From: Beta vulgaris subsp. vulgaris
Lineage: Eukaryota; Streptophyta; Magnoliopsida; Caryophyllales; Amaranthaceae
Direction: 5' to 3'
DNA length: 64,000 bases
Assembly: GCF_026745355.1 (NCBI RefSeq)
Contig: NC_079202.1
Coordinates: 7,611,601-7,675,600, forward strand
The number at the start of each line of letters is the position of its first letter. The first letter of the stretch is position 1. The translations under genes were made by a program, and so were the position numbers. This document shows positions 54,010-64,000 of the stretch, piece after piece. The notes under the pieces were generated by a model. The model saw nothing but the letters and a program-made list of their open reading frames with translations. It was not told where the DNA came from and searched no databases.

Positions 54010-54300
54010 ATAGCATAAAATAATGTAAAGGGAAGTACAATAATGTAAAAAGCAGTACAATAATACATAAAAATAGTCTAATAATGTTAAAAGTAGAACA
54101 ATAATGTAAAAAGCAGTACAACAATGTTAAAAGCAGAACAATAATGTTAAAAGCAGAACAATAATGTAAAGAGTAGTACAATAATACATAAAAGCAGTAC
54201 AATAATGTTAAAAGCACAACAATAATGTAAAAAATAGTACAATAATACATAAAAGCAATACAATAATGTAAAAAGTAGAACTATTATGTAAAAAGTTGTA
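54010..54300. repeat. Short tandem repeats between the two Harbinger frames
   Basis: About fourteen imperfect units of roughly 20 bases, such as acaataatgtaaaaagcagt and acaataatgttaaaagcaga. No coding role; probably expanded by replication slippage. Confidence 0.8.
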
Positions 54301-54538
54301 TTCATATGTCAATTCATATAATAAGTAAAGCTTAAAATTTACACAAGTACATTTATAAACCTTTTTTTTATTAAATGAACTTAAACATACAAATGTTAAC
54401 TTTTACAGAAAATTCTACGTAAACATAAACATAAACTAAAATTTAAACTAAAACATAAACTAAATTGGAATGTAAACATAAACATAAACTTAAACATGAA
54501 GTCCACATTTTCATAGCTTAACTAGTACATAAACATAA

Positions 54539-55090
54539 TCACTGAAAAATTGGATTATTCGTCAACCATGCTGTTAGTGTCTCAATCACACCCTCCTCAA
54601 ATGTTGTCCGATTTTCCTTTGCATACAATGCTTGTAGCAAATCCATGTTCTTATGATACTCTTGCACTTTCTGCATCCTGGTTTGCAACGCTATTTCGTA
54701 TTCACCACCATCATCATCAACATCATCACCATCACCATCATCACCTTCTTCATATTCACCACCATCATCATCAACATCATTGTTCGGATATGCATCTTCT
54801 TGGTATTGGGAAAATCCATAATTAGGATCAAGTTGACGATATAAAAGGTTGGCATTTTCAGATGGTGATTCATGGTAGAGGTTATCATATTGAGGAGAAG
54901 CATTTTGAGAATTTTCTCCCCTTTGATTGGTATTCTGAGAGAGTTGATGATATTTTGATTGATTTTGAGAAGGTTGGCGATAATTTAACTGATTTTGAGA
55001 GCTCATTAAGCGATTTTGTTGCCTACGCATTTGGTCTTTTGAGCGATTCTGGGGTTGATTTCTTATATAATTAGAAAGATTTGGATCCAT
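54539..55090 (-). CDS. PIF/Harbinger accessory ORF1
   Basis: 183 codons from MDPNLSNYIRNQPQN. The first half is rich in Asn, Gln and Ser. An acidic segment of Asp, Glu and Gly follows (residues 108-134), then a helix-like tail with TFEEGVIETLTAWLTNNPIF. It lies upstream of the transposase on the same strand, as ORF1 does in PIF/Harbinger elements, where it usually carries a Myb/SANT DNA-binding domain needed with the transposase. I do not see that domain here, so it may be an internally deleted form. The frame itself is intact. Confidence 0.55.
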   Translation of the reverse strand: MDPNLSNYIRNQPQNRSKDQMRRQQNRLMSSQNQLNYRQPSQNQSKYHQLSQNTNQRGENSQNASPQYDNLYHESPSENANLLYRQLDPNYGFSQYQEDAYPNNDVDDDGGEYEEGDDGDGDDVDDDGGEYEIALQTRMQKVQEYHKNMDLLQALYAKENRTTFEEGVIETLTAWLTNNPIFQ

Positions 55091-55643
55091 AACTATAAGA
55101 ATTTGAAAATAAAGAGCAATGGAAGAAGAGTTAGAACAAATAGAAGAAATTAGTGAAGATGGAGAAAATTAAGTGTGTCCAAAATATAGCAAAATGGGTC
55201 TCTATTTATAGATCTCGAAAAAATAGAGTCGTTGGTAATTTTATATTTATTTATATTTTTTAAAATATAACCGTTGCAAAATTTACAATGGTTATATTTC
55301 AATTGCCCAATCGAAGCCAGCCATGTGTCGTAAGTGCCAAATGGCACGCTAACACGCGTGTTAGCTACCAGCTGCAGCGTGTCACTTTTTAATTCTTTTT
55401 TGGCTTGCAACGCAGCAAAACGCAGCGTTTTGCTACGAAGCCAGCCAAAAAAAAGTTCAAAAATGATGACCAGGCAGTGGGTCCCACTCCCACGCCTGAT
55501 CATCTTTTCACTCACCACAACCCTTTTTTTCCCTCAATCACCCCCATTCACCTCACAATCTTATTATCAATTGTCATTAAGAGCATTTTTTTCATGATCA
55601 TCAACTTGATCTTATTTCTCACTCATGAATAAGGGTGCTCTTA

Positions 55644-56684
55644 TAGGTTTAGGAGTATCACCCTTATTCGCCACATCATCCAAAGTCAACCACACCTATA
55701 AACTCTTAATCATCAATCACCATCATGACCTGATCACCACACCTTGCGCCTCATTCAATATAATTAATTATTTATATTTCTCCTCAAAAAAACAAGATAA
55801 AAATTATTTGAAAATACTTTTTAGGTGTTTTGAAGCGTCGTGTGGGATCTTGCCCGACCGGACGGGGTGCTATTTCACTTTTACAAAAAATGACCTGTCA
55901 CCACCGGGCGGGGAATTTTTTAGGTGTTTTGAAGCGCGTGTTGCGCTAATTGTTACTTTAGTATAAATAACTTTCCTTTTAGAGGAGAAAAACTGTGTGG
56001 TCATATTATTAATTCAATCATTAGTTTTCTAAGCACTTTATTCTCTTAAGAACCCTAATTTATTCTACTTTACAAACATATTCAAGATTTCAATAGAGTA
56101 TTGCTTTCAAGATATGTTGTTCAATTGGTATTGTTTTCTCATCCCTTACTATTCCCTTTTCAACTCTTCCTTGTTATGTCATCATGTTGTTTTCTTATTT
56201 AATTTTGATTACGTTTTTCCCAGTTATGTGTGAGTAGTTTATTTTCTAGGGATTGGGGATCTATGTTTACATATAAGGGATTGATTGAATGATTATTTAA
56301 TGCATTGATTTGTTTGATTCTTGCTATTGAGTTATTACTTAAGTTAATATACAAGTTTGACCAAATATGTTGATTATTGTTACTATACAAAGTTATAGAC
56401 TGAGAAGTAGGATTTTGTATAGGCTATTAATAGCTTAGTAATCTATGACCATGCAAAGTGATTTAGTGAGTTTCGAGGGAGGTAATTTTCGAGAGAAATC
56501 ATATGTGTCCTATTTATATTATCTCATTGATTTTGATATCCTAAATTGCATACATGATGAACCGTTCCCTAGTATTTCCCTTAATTGAGATTTGTGATTT
56601 GATTATTTGTTGAGTTCAATAAACCAACCCTTTTCATCTGATTTTGTTAGTATAATATTAGTGTTTAGATATAATAGCCTATCA
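55644..56684 (+). repeat. Probable LTR (right part) of an Athila-like Gypsy element
   Basis: It ends ...cctatca just before ttttggtgtcgttgtcgggg, a decayed copy of the tRNA-Asp-type primer-binding site (ttggcgccgttgccgggga) of Athila elements. A likely TATA box, agtataaata, stands at about 55960. The PIF/Harbinger element interrupts this sequence, and the left part would lie before 51936. No second LTR is in the window, so the bounds are provisional. Confidence 0.45.
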
Positions 56685-56779
56685 AATTTTGGTGTCGTTG
56701 TCGGGGAGACGGCTTATTTTTATTTTTGGCGTCGTTGTCGGATCTCACTTTTGTTTTAGTGTTTTTGGTGTATAAGTAG

Positions 56780-59062
56780 GAAATCAAAATCCCTAAATCT
56801 AACTCCATTTGATCCGAAGATTGAAAAAAATTTGCTCGTAGACTCGGAAAGAAAACTAGGCAAGCAAAGTTGTCTATAGGGACACCCTCCCAAAAGACAC
56901 CTACTCCACCATCATCACCGCAACAAGACTTTCCTGTGACCCCTATTTCTCTTACAATGGGTGAGAATACCACCCGACCTTCAAGGATTATGCACCATCC
57001 CCTGATAACGCACTTACTAGTGTACGTATGCCTACTATCGCTACTGTAAATTTTGAAATCAAATCTCATGTGTTGAATGTGGTTCAAAATAATCAATTTG
57101 TTGGGTTACCTTCTGAAGACCTAAACCAGCACCTGCAGCGATTTTCACAATTTTGTGCTACTTAGAAACAAGATGGTGTTTCTATTGAGGAGATGAAAAT
57201 TATTCTATTTGGCTTTATTTTCTCTGCGAGACAAAGCTCTATTTTAGTATAACAAGTTGTCTGCCTCCATCACCACTTGGGCAGAGTTATCAAAAAATTT
57301 CCTCATGAAATGGTATCCATATCAAAAGACTGCAGATTTGCGTCATGAGATAGTGACTTTCACCCAAGATCCTGGAGAGTCATTGTATGAAGCTTGGGAA
57401 AGATTCAAATATCTGCAACACCTTTATCGTCATTAGGGTTTCGACAAGTGGTATTTGTGTCAGATTTTCTACACTAGAGTTGATGTAGTTTCGAGATGGG
57501 TAATTGATGGAGCCTCTGATGGGTTTTTCATGGATAATGTCATTGATGAAGGGTATGAAATTATAGAGAAACTTGCTTCTAATCAAGCGTCCAATATTCA
57601 CTCTTCCATAAAAAAAAGGAGGCAAGCATGATATTGAGGCCTACCCTCTACTGTCTGGGCAATTAGTTGTTTTAAATCAGAAGATCAATTTTTTCAAACT
57701 TGGTAATAATGAACCCTCCACTCACATGAGTGTAAATGCTATGGCCAGTGCTTCTCAATATAATGCTCTCATATGTGATGCTTGTGGGATAGCTAGACAC
57801 AACTCTCAAGAGTGCCCCACTCTCCTACCTTCTAGTGAAACAGCGCACGCATTGGAGTTACAACACAAGCCCCAGTTCAATCCATACTCAAATACATACA
57901 GTCTTGGGATGCGAGATCATCTAAATCTCTTATATAGGAAAAAATTATGTGTTGAATATGCAACAACAACATTATCCACAGCCTCAACAGCAACAACAAT
58001 CCATATCACAACCCCAGTTTCAGCTATATCAGTCACAATAATAAGCTCCTCCTAGATTTCAGAGAAATCAATTTCAACAGTAACATAACAAACCTACTTC
58101 AGACCCAACTATTGTTAAACTAAAAAATATCATGTTGCAGATGCAGAAGGGTATCCTTTCCTTTCAAGCAGATACTAGGTCTCAGTTTGAGAACCTGCAT
58201 GCTCAGAATAAGCTACAGGAGACACATAATAAAATGGCAGAGTCATAAATAACTCAGTGGCAAGTTCATCCTCTATTAGACAGCCTGGTTCTTTGCCTAG
58301 CTAATTTGTCCATCCCAAAGAAAGTGTTAATGCAATCACTTAATGAGTGGTTTGAGAAACAATGAGCCCTCTATGATTAGCAACAACGACTCTACTTTCA
58401 TTGCGGAAGACAAGTTGGCTACTTCTGAGGTTGTTGGGGACATTGGGTTCGATGAAGATGTTTCCAAGAAGCATGCTGCCTAGGCAACGAGTAAAAGAAG
58501 GATTGTGTCGTTCCATCTCTACCTTTCGCTCCGAAACTCCCATTTCCACACCGTGCAACATGCTCTAAGTTTGAGAAGAAGTTCAATAATTTCTTGGCTA
58601 TTATGAAAAGCCTTCAGGTAACTATTCCTTTCTCTGAATGGATTACAGAGATTCTTATGTATGCTAAGTTTTTGAAAGTTGTGCTGAACAAGAAAAGAAC
58701 GTTTGATGAGCTGGAGTCTGTAGCCTTTACTGAGTAGTGTGATCATTCACAATAGGTCACCACCTAAGAAGAAAGACCTTGGTAGTTTCTCCAGTCCCTA
58801 CACTATTGGTCCTATTTGTACTGATAATTCTTTGTGTTACCTAGGTGCTAGTGCCAGTCTCCTTCCCTTTTCCCTGTATAAAAAACTTAATATTGGAAAA
58901 CTTTAGTGTACCACTATGACCCTCCAAATGGTCGACCGTTCTATTAAGCACCCATTAGGTATCTTAGAGGACATCCTTATTTGAGTAAGTAAGTTTTACA
59001 TTTTAGTTGATTTTGTGGTGCTTGATATGGCTGAGGACTCAAAAATCCCCATTATTTGGGGT
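56780..59062 (+). pseudogene. Athila-like Gypsy gag and protease, decayed
   Basis: Many stops and frame changes, but the order is clear. DPKIEKNL opens near 56812. Gag core parts follow: FVGLPSEDLNQHLQRFSQFC, SITTWAELSKNFLMKWYPYQ, then DPGESLYEAWERFKYLQHLY and SRWVIDGASDGFFMDNVIDE. Then comes CDACGIARHNSQECP, a zinc knuckle, near 57777. The protease region reads LGASASLLPFSLYKKLNIG and DFVVLDMAEDSKIPII, where intact elements have DLGSGVSIIP-like text. The frame is cut at 59062 by the CACTA insertion. The remainder of pol would lie beyond the window. Confidence 0.8.
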
Positions 59063-59079
59063 CACGAGGGGGAAAAAAA

Positions 59080-59300
59080 AGGAAGGGCTGCGAAGGAAGG
59101 GATGCGCTTTTGATAAAAGCGCAACCCTACTAGTGAAGGGCTGCGCTTTTGTACAAAAGCGCAACCCTACATAACAGAAGCGTTGCGCTTTTCATAAAAG
59201 CACAGCCCTTCACTTAGTAGGGCTGCGCTTTTATAAAAAGCGCAGCCCTTATGACTAAGTAGGGCTGCGCTTTTGAAGAAAAGCGCAGCCCTTCTTAAAA
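59080..59300. repeat. GGGCTGCG subterminal array of the second CACTA element
   Basis: About ten copies of gggctgcgctttt and its inverse aaaagcgcagccc in hairpin-like pairs. The motif is that of the first CACTA element, 58 kb away, with slightly different spacers. Confidence 0.88.
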
Positions 59301-59727
59301 AAATTTGAAATAAAAAAATCGCGGGCTTTGAAATATTGAGCGGGCTTCAGATATATTATCCCTCCTTCTCTCACGTCCCTCATCCATTTTACTCCTTCTC
59401 TCTCCTCTCTCACAACCCTCCTCCCTTTCCTCCTTCTCTCTCATCCTCTCTTCTCTCTCAAAAACTCCCAGAAAATGCGACAAACGCGACAAAAAGCCTG
59501 AAATGATTTGCACGAATCATGCCGACGGAGTCCGATTGCCTATTGTGATACCTTTTCGGAAGCGGAACAGGCCATCTGAGTTCGTTTAAGTCTCCAAATA
59601 GGCATTTTAAGTTTTTCCGAATTTTTTTTTCCTTAATTATGTATTAGGGTTTTGTTTTATGTATTTAAACATTATTAAGTTAATGTTTGGAGGTAGTTCT
59701 TGTATTTCTGATCTATAATTTCTGAAT

Positions 59728-59890
59728 CTTTGTTTTGATTAATGTTCTTGTATACTTCTCTTTGTTTTGATTAATGTTCTTGTATACTTCTCTTTGTTTT
59801 GATTTAATGTTCTTGTATACTTCTCTTTGTTTTGATTAATGTTCTTGTATTTTCATCTTCGTTTTGATTAATGTTCTTGTATTTTCAGAT
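59728..59890. repeat. Five-copy minisatellite of about 31 bp
   Basis: Units of tttgttttgattaatgttct plus tgtatacttctc follow one another five times; the last two have ttttcatc or ttttcagat in place of acttctc. Confidence 0.85.
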
Positions 59891-60538
59891 CTATAAAAAG
59901 GAAAAATTGATTTTATCAGTCCCAACTTTGGCCGTCCTGATAAAAACAGTCCCAACTTCCATTTTTTATTGTTCAGTCCCAACTATTGGGGGTACTTTAC
60001 ACACGTGGACATAGTTCACTGGTAACTTGCTACACCTGTAAAGAAAAAACTGTCCCCCTTACTAACGTTAATTTCTCAAGTTTAATCACTAACTTCCCCT
60101 CTTCTTCCCTCCTAAATATGAATTAATGGGTCTCCCCTTCCAATGTTCTTGTCTGAACAACTCTCCATTTCTCTGCAACTCCATAGCTTGAATTCTTTAA
60201 AAAAAAATTGAAGCTCATAACACTTTGATTCTAATTGCGAGGATAAACACTTCGATTCTGGGAATTTTGAAGAAAGGGAGCGTTTTTAGGGTTGCGGAAA
60301 TTCCAAAGCAAAAACTCGTTGGTTCGTAAAATTCGAAGGAGTGCAGGTTAGTTCCTTACATCTTTGTATAATTTATGTACTTTCACTTTATTTCCAATTG
60401 TTGTTGATCATCAAATTGTTGCACAAACTTGTTGTTCTAGTTTTTTTTTGCCCGGATAAATTGCTTATTGGTTGTTGTGTGTGAAATTGTTGTGGTTGAA
60501 TTGTTTTTGTTTACTGTTTGAATAGGCTTTTTGTTGGT

Positions 60539-63500
60539 ATGGATGAATATGTGTGCTTGAGATTTTGGCATGGAGGTGTATTTAGGAAACATAAACTGGG
60601 GTATTTGGAGTATGTAGGGTGGAGAAGGCAGAACTTTTAAGGTTGACCCAGATGAGTTGTGCTGGTGGTTTCTTGTTGAATTAGTGAAAAAATGTGGGAA
60701 GTATGAAGGTATTGAACATATCTTTTACTGTATACCAGGACAGAATTTGGATGTTGGTCTAAGGAGGGTGTATAATGACAAAGAAGTGCTGGAAATGGGT
60801 GGTATAGTGATCAAAGAGAAGTGCATTGACTTATATGTGAAACATGAGATTGGTCAACCTGAATTAGTTCATTTTTTGGAGGGCAGCCTTGAGGGAGTTC
60901 CACATAATGAGCCCAACCTAAATGAGGGCAACAACTCTAATCAGCCCATTGTTGCAGGCCCTTTGAATCAGCCCAACCTGAATGAGCCAATGCATCCCAA
61001 CCCTGATCCCCTCCTTAGTCAGTCAACTGTAATTGTTGAGCAGCCCTTAATTGGTGAGAGTACAAAACAGATTGATGATGTACCAGCTGGTCCCCACCAT
61101 AAATCCACATCATCAAAAGGGCCCTCTAAAAAGCTGACCCCACACAGAAAAGTCAGTAAACCTATAAAAAGACCCCAAATATTCCACTTATGTGCAGTCC
61201 TAGGAAGTTGAGCAAAACAACTTCCACATCAGCTAATGAACCTTCACTAGATGAGCCTGCAATCATCATTACACCTTCTGAATTTATGAAACATACAATA
61301 ACAACTTCAGATAAATCCCAAACCCTAAATTTCCCCCCTGCACCCCCATCTTCTGCATCAGCTTCACTCAGTCAAACCTCCAATCCTGCAGAAACTGAAA
61401 CTAACCCACCTAAAGAAGCTGAAACTAACCCACCCAAAGTAGCTGAACTAACCTACCACCTGAGACAGAGGGTTCAGATGATGATGAGTGTTATTCAAGT
61501 GAGTCTGATGGGTTGTATGAGCCTGAGACAGAGGGTTCAGATGATGATTTAAGAGAATTAGATTTAGAAGAAGAAGTTTTTAGTGCAGATGAAGAACTGA
61601 GAGAGGGTGAAGATGTATGGGAACCTGTGAATCAGCCTGATGAAGGTGATAGTTCAGATGATGAATTGAGGGAGGCAAGGGAGAGAGTGAAAGGATGTTG
61701 TAGTAAGTTATATGAGCTTGCACAAGAGCTTCAAAAAGAAGCAGCTCAAGGTAAGCTAGGAGCTTCAATTTCTACACCTAATGTACCCAATGTTCAGGGT
61801 AATGAGGAAGGTTATGAAAGTGAGTATGAAGATAGTGATGAAGCAGAGTTGACTCCAGGAGAAAGTGAGGATGATGATTTCACTGGGAGGAAAAGAAGGC
61901 AGAGGAGGGTTATTGTCAATGAGCTAACTGACTTTACAAATTTTGAATGGAGTGTGGGTCATAGGTTCCCAAATAGAGAGGAGTTTAGGAAGGCAGTTGC
62001 AAAGTATGTTGTAATTCAAGGTAAAAACCTGACATTCACTTCTAGTAACAAGAATAGAGGGCAGAGGTTGGAAGTGAAATGTTTGACAAGTTGTCCATTT
62101 AGGCTATATGGGTCCTGGGATAGTAGAAAAGCTTGTTTTATATTGAAGACTGTGAGTGGAACCCACACATGTACTAGGAACATGCAGAAGAATAGACAGT
62201 TGAAGTCTAGGTGGATGGCATCCCAATTCCTAGAAATTTTCAAGAACAGACCCCATTGGCCAGCAAAGGAAATTCAAGAAACAGTTAGCAGAGCATACAG
62301 GGTGTTGATAAAGAAAGACCTTGCTTATAAGGTGAAATATCATGCCCACCAGATGCTTCATGGCTCAATGAAAGAGCACTACAACAAACTTGGAAGTTAT
62401 ATAAGGACATTGAAAGATGGTAGTCCACACAGTGTCATAACTTTGGTTAATAATCCAATACAAAGAGGACCAGAGCCTGTTTTCCAGAGGATTTTTGTGT
62501 GTTTTGATGGAATAAAAAAAGGGTGGATAGAAGGATGTAGGAAGGTGTTGTGTGTGGATGCTTGTTTTCTGAAGACCTTCCTTGGAGGGCAACTACTGGC
62601 AGCTATTGGAAGGGATGCAAATGATCAAATATACCCAGTTGCTTGGGCTGTAGTTGAAGGGGAAAACAATGACAGTTGGCACTGGTTCATTACAGAGCTT
62701 CAAAGGTCTTTGGAACTTGGTGATGGAAGCCACTTAGCTATTATATCAGATGAGCATCAGGTATACTTTAGTATTGAACTTTGCACTGTCATCAATACTT
62801 TCTTGTATGTATTGCATATTGATTTATTCCATATTTGTTTGTTTGTTTAATGTTATGTGTGAGAAGTCAATTCTAGGTGTAGTAGCAAATATACTGCCTA
62901 GTGCTGAGCACAGACATTGTGCTAGGCACATATTTGCTCACTGGCATAAAGATTTCAAAGGAGATGAGATGAAGATGATTTTTTGGAGGGCTGCAAAGGC
63001 ATACAACCTCACAGATTATAATGAAGCTTTGGAAGAAATGGGAAAGCTGAACCCAGATGCAGTTGTGGGTTTCAGAAGGTATGATCCAAAGTTATTTTGC
63101 AGAGCTTTTATGAAGACTGACACAAGTGTGGATGTTATAGTTAACAACCTTGCTGAGACATTTAATGGATATATTATCCAAGCAAGGACAAAACATCTCA
63201 TTTACATGCTTGAAGACATAAGAACTGCCCTCATGCAGAGGTTGGTACTAAAAAAACAAGACATGGAAAAGAGAACCTCAGCAATCTGCCCTAGAATCCA
63301 AGCCAAATTGGAGAAAGCTAAGGAAGCTGCTGCCCTTTGCAATCCCATTTCTTCTTCACCAACTGTTTTCCAAGTATCTTATTACATGGATACACTGACA
63401 GTTGATTTAGAGGCTAGGAGTTGCACATGCAGGAGATGGAATCTAACTGGTATTCCATGCTGCCATGCAGTGGCATGTATCTTCCTATGTAACTTCAATG

Positions 63501-63790
63501 CTGAGGAGTATGTCTCTGAGTGGTATAGGAAAGACACATACCTTAAGGCATATGGCAACTCCATACCTCCATGTGTAGGTGAAAGACACTAGACTAAGGT
63601 GGACTATCCATTGCAACCACCCCCTATAAAGATAGGGCCAGGGAGGCCTAGGAAAAACAGAATCAAGGACCCACATGAGGACCCAAAGAAGCCCGGGAAG
63701 CTCACAAGGCATGGTGTTGAGATGCACTGTAGTGTGTGTAAGGGGAAGGGTCACAACAAGTGAAGATGTCCTAATAAGGACAGTGCTGCA
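60539..63790 (+). pseudogene. MULE transposase with PB1-like N-terminus and SWIM finger
   Basis: Starts MDEYVCLRFWHGG at 60539, a PB1-like N-terminal domain of plant MULE transposases, then shifts frame by an extra g near 60617. An acidic repeat region (ETEGSDDD twice) lies near 61460-61545. The MuDR N-terminal region (NFEWSVGHRFPNREEFRKAV) and the MULE catalytic core with LCVDACFLKTFLGGQLLAAI and VVEGENNDSWHWFI follow. A GT-AG intron at 62761-62863 in phase 0 separates the exons. The SWIM finger is CTCRRWNLTGIPCCH (63424). Then TAG at 63590 (where Trp is usual), the knuckle CSVCKGKGHNK and TGA at 63761. Further shifts near 61195 and 61455. The catalytic core exon of 416 codons is open. Confidence 0.88.
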
Positions 63791-63993
63791 GCTGCTGCTA
63801 ATAAGAGACAAAGAGTAGAACAAGCATCAACATCAGCAAGCACTCACTCAGAAATTGCATCTGGACATGCTTCAAATATAAGTGCACAATTATCAAGAAC
63901 TGGAAGAAATGGGAGAACAATTGCTGGTGGTAGGGGCTCAAGAGGAACAGGAGTTGGAAGAGGGATCAGAGGTGCAGGTGTAATCCCCACATT

Positions 63994-63994
63994 N
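63994..63994. other. Single ambiguous base
   Basis: An isolated N six bases before the window end; the local sequence is uncertain here. Confidence 0.95.
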
Positions 63995-64000
63995 CACGAG

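Larger units (their letters stand above)
51939..55640 (-). mobile_element. PIF/Harbinger DNA transposon, 3.7 kb
   Basis: The left end GAGCACCATTATTCACAATTG and the right end (inverted) GAGCACCCTTATTCATGAGTG form the terminal repeat, with the duplication TTA at 51936-51938 and 55641-55643. It contains two minus-strand frames, the usual PIF/Harbinger arrangement: an upstream accessory ORF (54539-55090) and a DDE transposase (52559-53918). Length is normal for an autonomous element. The transposase is broken. Confidence 0.9.
59063..64000. mobile_element. CACTA element, left end, continuing past the window
   Basis: Begins CACGAGGGGGAAAAAAAAGG, one change from the CACTAGGGGAAAAAAAAGG end of the element at 338-1969, and carries the same GGGCTGCG subterminal array (59080-59300). 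It sits within the Athila-like protease frame. Its right end, and the second copy of the GGT duplication, are not in the window. A Mutator-like element seems to be nested in it from about 59899. The extent to 64000 is a minimum. Confidence 0.7.
59899..64000 (+). mobile_element. Mutator-like element (MULE), left end and transposase
   Basis: A likely terminal inverted repeat starts ggaaaaattgattttatcag and contains three copies of cagtcccaact (59917, 59946, 59973), the style of plant MULE ends. A transposase gene on the plus strand follows. The right end and the 9-11-bp duplication lie outside the window, so the start is provisional. Confidence 0.6.

Noticed and set aside
63995..64000. CACGAG at the window end as another CACTA terminus
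   Set aside because: Only six bases after an ambiguous base; too short to support a call.

Overview
The window is nuclear DNA of a plant, most likely a eudicot. The evidence is one intron-split plant ABCB transporter gene, a chloroplast psbA fragment inside one of its introns, and a dense set of plant-type transposable elements: L1, Copia, Gypsy (Tat-, Athila- and Ogre-like), hAT, CACTA, PIF/Harbinger, Mutator, Helitron and MITEs. No prokaryotic features are present. The species cannot be fixed from the sequence alone. The only apparently intact host gene is the ABCB13/ABCB14-like transporter at 32141-39514 (+). Ten GT-AG exons keep phase throughout and give 1251 residues.

Left part (1-14127): one L1 LINE (245-14113) is bounded by a 14-bp target duplication. 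It has been split twice, by a non-autonomous CACTA element (338-1969, duplication AAC) in its 5' leader and by a Copia LTR retrotransposon (3536-9112, duplication ATACT) inside ORF1. Without these insertions the L1 is about 6.65 kb, a normal length.

15.1-16.8 kb holds a broken Gypsy gag with its LTR on the minus strand. 16895-29075 is one 12.2-kb hAT element (duplication GTGATGTT) with a frameshifted minus-strand transposase. A Tat-like Gypsy element (19925-28032, duplication CTAAG) is inserted in it. The Tat-like element keeps gag and protease, has lost RT to integrase, and carries an antisense reading frame and a roughly 46-bp tandem array that contains a 1000-N assembly gap.

Middle part (29.4-46 kb): PIF-type MITEs, Stowaway-like MITEs and Helitron ends flank the ABCB gene. 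One Helitron end lies 86 bp past its stop codon. A 1.07-kb tandem duplication (42453-44592) and a 1.26-kb Harbinger-like element follow.

Right part (46-64 kb): a truncated Copia LTR and gag; weak Ogre-like remains; a 3.7-kb PIF/Harbinger element (51939-55640, duplication TTA) with a broken transposase; an Athila-like Gypsy gag-protease relic; then a second CACTA end (59063), from the same family as the first, inserted into the Athila-like frame, and a Mutator-like element with a degraded transposase inside that. I see no wholly new biological system. The most informative features are the exact nesting order, the gag-protease-only Tat derivative with its hypervariable 3' array, and the organellar and Helitron insertions in the transporter gene.
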